From contig CAMXCT020000835.1 of the NCBI GenBank assembly GCA_947184155.2, forward strand, positions 285,001-349,000: a DNA stretch of 64,000 nt. The letters are read 5' to 3'. The number at the start of each line of letters is the position of its first letter. The first letter of the stretch is position 1. Origin of the DNA: Cladocopium goreaui (taxonomy: Eukaryota; Sar; Dinophyceae; Suessiales; Symbiodiniaceae). A program made the position numbers and the translations under genes. Positions 58,872-64,000 of the stretch are shown here, one piece after another. The notes below the pieces were generated by a model. That model had not been told where the DNA came from, did no database searches, and was given only the letters and a program-made list of their open reading frames with translations.

Positions 58872-60659
58872 GAATGTGAAGATTCGGGACATCGACTACT
58901 GAGAGTTGAGGGAAGCCCGTCCGCTTCTTTTGGGTGGAACCCTTGATGTATATTCTTTTCTGAATTTCTTGCAACCTGTGCGGTAGAGAGAATAGTTGGT
59001 AATTGGTATTCCAACCTTTGGCCAGCTCGAGGTTCACTCTATTCAGCATGTATTCGTTGCCGTCACTTCAGATCTCTGTGCTCAGCAGAAAAGGAGAGAG
59101 GGAAAGCGGATCTTGAAAGGGGGCGAGTGGTTGCATTAGTGCAACCTAGAAGAAGTTCGCATCATGGAGTTGAGTTGTATCCTGGAAGGATCAACTCTTG
59201 GTAGTGAAAGTGGATGTGCAGTACATGCATGAGACATAAGTTGCACATGAGCATGTTTGTGGATTTGTTGTGAGTTTGTGTTTTGTGATTGTTGTTTTTT
59301 GTTGTTGATGGTGGTTTGTATTTGTCTGCCGCCATTTTCCAGATGATGACATGGCCAGGTCCGATTCTCGAATGAAAGAAGAATCAAAGAGGATCCAGGC
59401 TAAATGTCTGATGGAAATACATGTAAAATCTTTTGTTTGGTCAAAGTGTTTTAGTTTTTTTGCCCATGGATGTCAGTGGATTGGACATCCCTGACTTAAG
59501 GTACATGTCAATATTGTTGGAATTGTACTCTTGACGTTTTTCACATGTTGATGTCAGTGGAATGGATTTCCCTGACGTTGTTAATATATGTTTGTGAGTA
59601 AAATTGGTTGTAAGTTTGTTTTGGTAGTTTTTCACTATGCGATAGATCAGCTTTTATGCTGACCAGAATTCATTTCTTTAGTGATGTTTGAGGATTGATG
59701 GATTTTACCTCAAAAGGGGGGCAAGGTCTGTCTTTGGAAATATGTCATGAGCTTAGCGCGCCTAATACTTAGCTTGTCCGAAGCTGAGTCTGCGTGGTGC
59801 AACAATGTCTTGAACTTAATTTTATTTCCACGAATGTGGATTTTATCTGAGTATTTTTAGACTGATGACAGTTTCGCTTGTCTGACACGCCTATCTTCCA
59901 TTGGAAGACGTGGATTAGCTGAAACAGTCGGCCTTTGTTTTTGTGTTGACTCCGACAGTGCTTCGTCTGTCTTTGTCTTGGATCTCGTGTGTGTTGTTGG
60001 TGTTTTTTCGTTTGTTCTAGGGAACAACAAACAGCACTGTAGTTGATCGCGAATTGACGCCATGGTCTCTTCGATCAGTTGATGATCTGGTATTGGAAGA
60101 AAGAAATCGTTCCGAAGAGACACCTCGGGACGGTTGATGGATTCTGAGGGATTCTGAGCTGGTGATGTTGACTGGTTGAGGATAGATGGGAGATTTGCCC
60201 ATGGAGACGTCTATGGAGTATTGCTGAAATCAGCGTTGGCGATGTTTATGGATATGAATAGACTGTTTATTTATGATGAACGAAGCGTTGGAGGGACAAC
60301 CGTTTTTTTTGGAGAATCATCCAGAGTTGGAGCGATTCTATTCTACTTTCAATCTTGAACGACTTCAAGCTGCAAGAACTTTTGAGAATCAGTTGATTTC
60401 TCAGAGACAGCTATATTTTTGGGAAACTTCGTGTATTTCAGAAGAGTTTAGACTTCATTTACGCTGGTGGATGAAGAACATCTACAAGCACTTCAACAAA
60501 GTCTTCAACATTATTTCGAAGATGTGTGCTGAACTGATGGAATATCGAAGTCTATTGGCGAATACAACGTCTTCTACACCTCTGACATTGAAGGTATGTC
60601 GAAGTTCATGCTGGATGTGAATTTTAGTATGTATGTAAAGAGAGAGATGAATGTCATGT
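58872..60659 (+). other. element 2 distal interior, no gene seen
   Basis: 1.8 kb with scattered short frames. GTCAGTGGATTGGACATCCCTGAC-like sequence occurs twice (about 59470 and 59552). A 115-codon frame at 60273-60620 has no recognised motif. Confidence 0.4.
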
Positions 60660-60669
60660 CGAAAGGGGG
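60660..60669 (+). other. polypurine tract of element 2 (CGAAAGGGGG)
   Basis: Directly before the 3' LTR; identical to the element 1 tract at 7535-7544. Confidence 0.88.
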
Positions 60670-62017
60670 TGTGGAAGTTTGTCACCCTTATGGGGTTGCA
60701 ACTTGGCATTGGTGCGACAAGCATTCATTGAGTCTTCAGTAGTGAAACTGGACTATGGGAAGGTGTCTACAACAGACTTAAGTAGTTTCGATATTCCTTT
60801 GTGGTACACGGAGCTGCAAGAGATGATTTGAGATATCGACCTGTGGGTCTGAGTGAATCTACACGGAGCTCAAGCTACTTTGAATACAGTTTGAAGCTTT
60901 ATTTAGCTTTGTGACAGTGGGCGAATGCTTTCAGAAGCATTCGCTATACAGTTGAGTCGGGATGATATGGTTTCATCGATCTCGGAGGTTCCTTGACTCC
61001 TTATGGGAGTGTGAATCTGACGGAGATGGTTTTGGAACATCCGTTTCGATTCTTGACGTTGCTTCGTACATCTGAGATGTTTGTGAAGCCTTTTGATTAC
61101 CTCTTGCGAGTATGTGAGATACTCCGGCATTGTGAGGACAATGCCTACGTATAGTATTCGACCTCTGGGTATTTGATCTGGAAGTCTACTTTGTGACCTT
61201 TGTATTTGTGACTTATTGCTGACGTTTGGTTATTGCAGTAAGCGAACTACTTTAGCGCTATGACTGCTGATGACTGGATATTAGCTGAGAAGTCGAGCAG
61301 AACATTCTGCTCTCCACGGTGGTTTTGGAGCTATGAGAAGACATCTCTGTGTGAAGAACTGTTTTGGAAATGGAACATGAGGTTCCCATGTTGTTCTGTA
61401 TTGCAAGAGAATTTTGTAAAGGAATTTGAATGGATCATTTCGTTCTTGAATAGCCGTGTAACTAGTCTAGACGTTTGGTAGAGACTAGTAACACCGGCTA
61501 GCTGGTTATTTGCGTTTGGACGAGAACCAGTTTGACTTGAGAATTTTTGGAAATGTTTCTGACGTTTTGTGACTAGGTGATTTGTATATCATAGCAGTTT
61601 GGAATTGTTTCAACCACCTTTGAGGGAAGGTTGTGTATTGGAAACCTGGAATCGAGTTTCCCAGTCGAGACATCGGCTCAAGGGAGTGGTGTCAAGTGTT
61701 CCGAAGCGAACTGAACTGCAGTGTCACCTAGGGCATTTGAAACAGTAGCCACACTGGAACCTCCTTTTGGTTTGTGGCCGTGTGCCTGCCTTGGTTCCTG
61801 TTGACCTGTTCCGTTGTGTGTGGCGTCTGGAGAGAAAAGAAGGAGTCTGACGTGCACTTAGGAGTCAGGGTGGAACAAGTTCCTTTGTTTTGACATTGCA
61901 GAGAAGTAAGTAACTGCGGGGCCGCAACCACAGTAGGTGTTTGCGTCTGGCGTAGTGGGATAACGAAAGCGTTGATTTGGGTACACGAGAGGTGTACTTG
62001 GGTTTACGTTTTTCACA
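60670..62017 (+). repeat. element 2 3' LTR (1348 bp)
   Basis: Same ends as the 5' LTR, followed by target duplication TTTTC at 62018-62022. Confidence 0.93.
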
Positions 62018-62022
62018 TTTTC

Positions 62023-63136
62023 TCGTGTTTACATCCTTCTGATTTTCTTGTGATACTAGGATACCCAGGTTCACGAAGAGCCGCGAGCTAAGCTGTGAGT
62101 CGCCCACCTGAATCCCTAAGGTACACCTACCTTGCCCGTACTCTTTTGGAAGGTTTCTTACCCTTGGCTGCCCTTGGCTGTCCCTGACATGGCTGCTTGG
62201 GGGGGTGCAGTGCAGCCTCTATTCGAGGAAGACAAAGCACGCCTGAGAGGACTCTGAGGTGTCTCCCGTTGTGTACATTAGCTTTTAGCAACCGAAACAA
62301 CACAAAACGGGGCCGGAGCCACACCAAACAAAAAACCACTCTGGTCCAAACAAATTAAAAGGGGGCGTAAAAATCAGCAACAAGCTGTTTTCTCTGCTGG
62401 CGAAACGCAAATCTGGCCGGGAGATTTGCGTGTTGTCGCTGTTGGCGTGTTTCTTCTCGTTGTTAGTTTTTCCATGATTTGCCTCGCTGGTGAAGCCAAA
62501 GTGTTTCATACTTTTTTGCACGCTTTTCTACCGCCATCAGTGACGCTTTCTCACCACTCTGGCTGCGACCCGGCGTTGACGGCGTTTGCTTCGAGGTGCC
62601 TTCATGTGAGTCGTTATGCCTTAACGGCCTGTGCCATGTGATCTCGGGGATCCTGGTGGGGGGAATTCCCAGTTTCCGCATGGTACTTTGTTGCTTCACT
62701 CACTCGCTGGTATGGCCTGGTGGTCTGGGTGCTTTTTTGATTTGTTGCTTTGCCATACCATACTGAGATGATACAAGGTTATCACCTCTTGCATCAATTC
62801 ACCCATTTCACCCATGAACTGCTGGAACCTGTCACGTTGCTGTTTTGTTTGTGTGGGTTGTTGTTTGGTTTGTGTGGTTTTGTGTTTTTGTGTTTTTGTG
62901 TTCTGTGTTTTGTTTGTTTTTGGTGTTTTAGTTTTTGTTTCGGTTTGCGCTTTGGTGATGACATTGTGACAGTACACGGGACTACGTATCGGTCCTTCAC
63001 CAGTTCACTTTTGAGGCCACTCAACCGCAGACGGCCTACGTATGCCATAATTAATAAATTAATCCCAATTTGCAACTGGAAATAAAACATGTTGAACGAC
63101 CTGGCGAAAGCCATGAAGGCGTTGGACGCAAAAAAA
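62023..63136 (+). repeat. dispersed repeats including an S2 copy
   Basis: Core CGAAACGCAAATCTGG at 62401; S2-like block from about 62540 (TTTCTCACCACTCTGGCTGC, GATCTCGGGGATCCTGG); S2 3' end at 63091-63136 (GAACGACCTGGCGAAAGCC, AAGGCGTTGGACGC plus A7). A block at 62225-62280 (GACAAAGCACGCCTGAGAGG) recurs at 63779-63835. No gene. Confidence 0.55.
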
Positions 63137-63158
63137 TTGCGCTTTCCACCGCTTCTCT

Positions 63159-63213
63159 CACTGTCAGGACCGAGCCCTAGAGCGAGATCGGCCGCAACCG
63201 AGGAAAAAAAAAA
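63159..63213 (+). mobile_element. SINE-like repeat S1, diverged
   Basis: TCAGGACCGAGCCC, GAGATCGGCC and ACCGAGG followed by A10, matching the 3' half of S1. No target duplication was found. Confidence 0.6.
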
Positions 63214-64000
63214 TCGGGGGGTGCAGTGTAGCCGATGCCATGGACTGGGCAGCATTGCAGCGAGGGGAACTGGCCTGTCCGGACCCGCTCCTCTGCTGCC
63301 TAGGGCGCCCGCGCGCAGCAAAGCCTGCTTTCATGGCTCGTTCTGGAGTTGGAATCAGCAGACTTCTGGCCCACTCTTTGGGCGGGTGGACGCGTTGTCC
63401 TGGACTGAGCCCCCCCTTACTGCATGCACTGGTTGATGGCCATGATCCTCACGAAGTGCCTGAACAGTCAGTGCAATGATGCATGTTTTAATGTTTGACC
63501 CCTTCACCAACGAATTTGATGACGCTTGTCCTGGACGACTTCTTCGACAAGTCGCTTAGTTATATGCTGGCAGTCTGGGCCTGCCAGCTTTCTGTGTGTC
63601 TGGGCCCGCGGTGCCGTCCTGTTTTGGGACGGCACTGCTCAGAGCAACTGACTATACTACCAGGAACTGATGACACAGCAACGCGCGTCCTTGGATTCCT
63701 GTAACCTCCCACGGACTGTACACCCATGCTTTGTGGCAACTACCAGAACCTTTGAAGCTGACCAACCTGTTCGAAGATAGACAAAGCACGCCTGAGAGGA
63801 CTCTGAGGTGGCTGCCGTAGTGTACAGTAGCTTTTAGCAATTTTGTTGCTGCTTTTCACAGTTGCACAGCTTTTCACCCTCTTTTTGTTTGGGCATAGAC
63901 TTGCTAATTCGTTTGTGCTTATTTCGGAGACACGGTGGGCTTATCCCTATCGTGTCGGAGGCAATCCTGGTGATTTTGGTATGGGCTTTTTTGGTATGGC
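63214..64000. other. no gene; dispersed repeats
   Basis: 63220-63340 resembles 32240-32340 (GCGCAGCAAAGCCTGC). 63779-63835 repeats 62225-62280. No supported ORF. Confidence 0.45.

Larger units (their letters stand above)
54514..62017 (+). mobile_element. element 2: complete non-autonomous LTR retrotransposon
   Basis: 7504 bp bounded by LTRs (1312 and 1348 bp) with TGTGGAAG...TCACA ends and flanked by target duplication TTTTC (54509-54513 and 62018-62022). Primer-binding site at 55826 and polypurine tract at 60660 are identical to those of element 1. No protease, integrase, reverse transcriptase or RNase H motif was found in the 4.8-kb interior, so it depends on another element. LTRs differ at roughly a dozen positions plus a 36-bp length difference, so it is older than element 1. 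Confidence 0.93.

Noticed and set aside
1-64000. CRISPR array, rRNA genes, prokaryotic operons or prophage
   Set aside because: No regularly spaced identical repeats with unique spacers, no rRNA-like sequence, and no ribosome binding site/operon pattern.

Overview
The window is nuclear DNA of a dinoflagellate, most likely of the Symbiodiniaceae type (organism is inferred). Reasons: a 14-base match to the 3' end of the dinoflagellate spliced leader inside a retroelement repeat, a spliceosomal intron with the AG|G boundary usual in dinoflagellates, very dense retroelements of several classes, and long low-density stretches without bacterial operon structure. No rRNA gene, CRISPR array or bacterial-type gene was seen. 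Nearly all recognisable coding sequence belongs to mobile elements or to one large multicopy protein family.

Layout. 1-2.3 kb: low-complexity and degenerate tandem repeats. 2.34-3.38 kb: fragment (copy C) of a large modular protein family. 3.39-5.4 kb (minus): remnant of an LTR element (element 3) with primer-binding site and one ORF. 6.1-6.7 kb: dispersed repeat. 6675-16739 (minus): a complete, young Ty1/copia element with 860-bp LTRs, 5-bp target duplication GCATC, an intact 2360-residue Gag-Pol and a second downstream ORF. 16.7-17.6 kb (minus): copy D of the modular family and a tRNA-like sequence. 17.9-18.9 kb: SINE-like repeats. 19.3-30.8 kb: copy A of the modular family, broken by stops, a short SINE with a 16-bp duplication and a 3744-bp insertion made of two direct copies of a TIR-bounded repeat. 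30.8-33.5 kb: no gene. 33.56-35.84 plus 44.51-44.87 kb: a host-like gene with an endonuclease/exonuclease/phosphatase fold and a 53-nt intron, interrupted by 35836-44507, a tyrosine-recombinase retrotransposon with split direct repeats (A1...B1-A2...B2). 45.7-52.7 kb: copy B of the modular family, nearly intact. 53.7-54.3 kb: SINE-like repeats. 54514-62017: a complete non-autonomous LTR element (element 2) with target duplication TTTTC. 62-64 kb: dispersed repeats.

How the parts relate. Elements 1, 2 and 3 carry the same 13-base primer-binding site, and elements 1 and 2 also share the same 10-base polypurine tract, so the autonomous copia element may mobilise the non-autonomous ones. The modular family (GT-A-like domain, alpha/beta-hydrolase domain with Ser-Asp-His, UPF1-like superfamily 1 helicase, long C-terminal region) occurs four times in 64 kb in different states of decay. 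It is the best candidate here for an undescribed protein system. The tyrosine-recombinase element is the second: it combines PAT/Ngaro-like repeats with a methyltransferase-like domain and puts the recombinase gene first.
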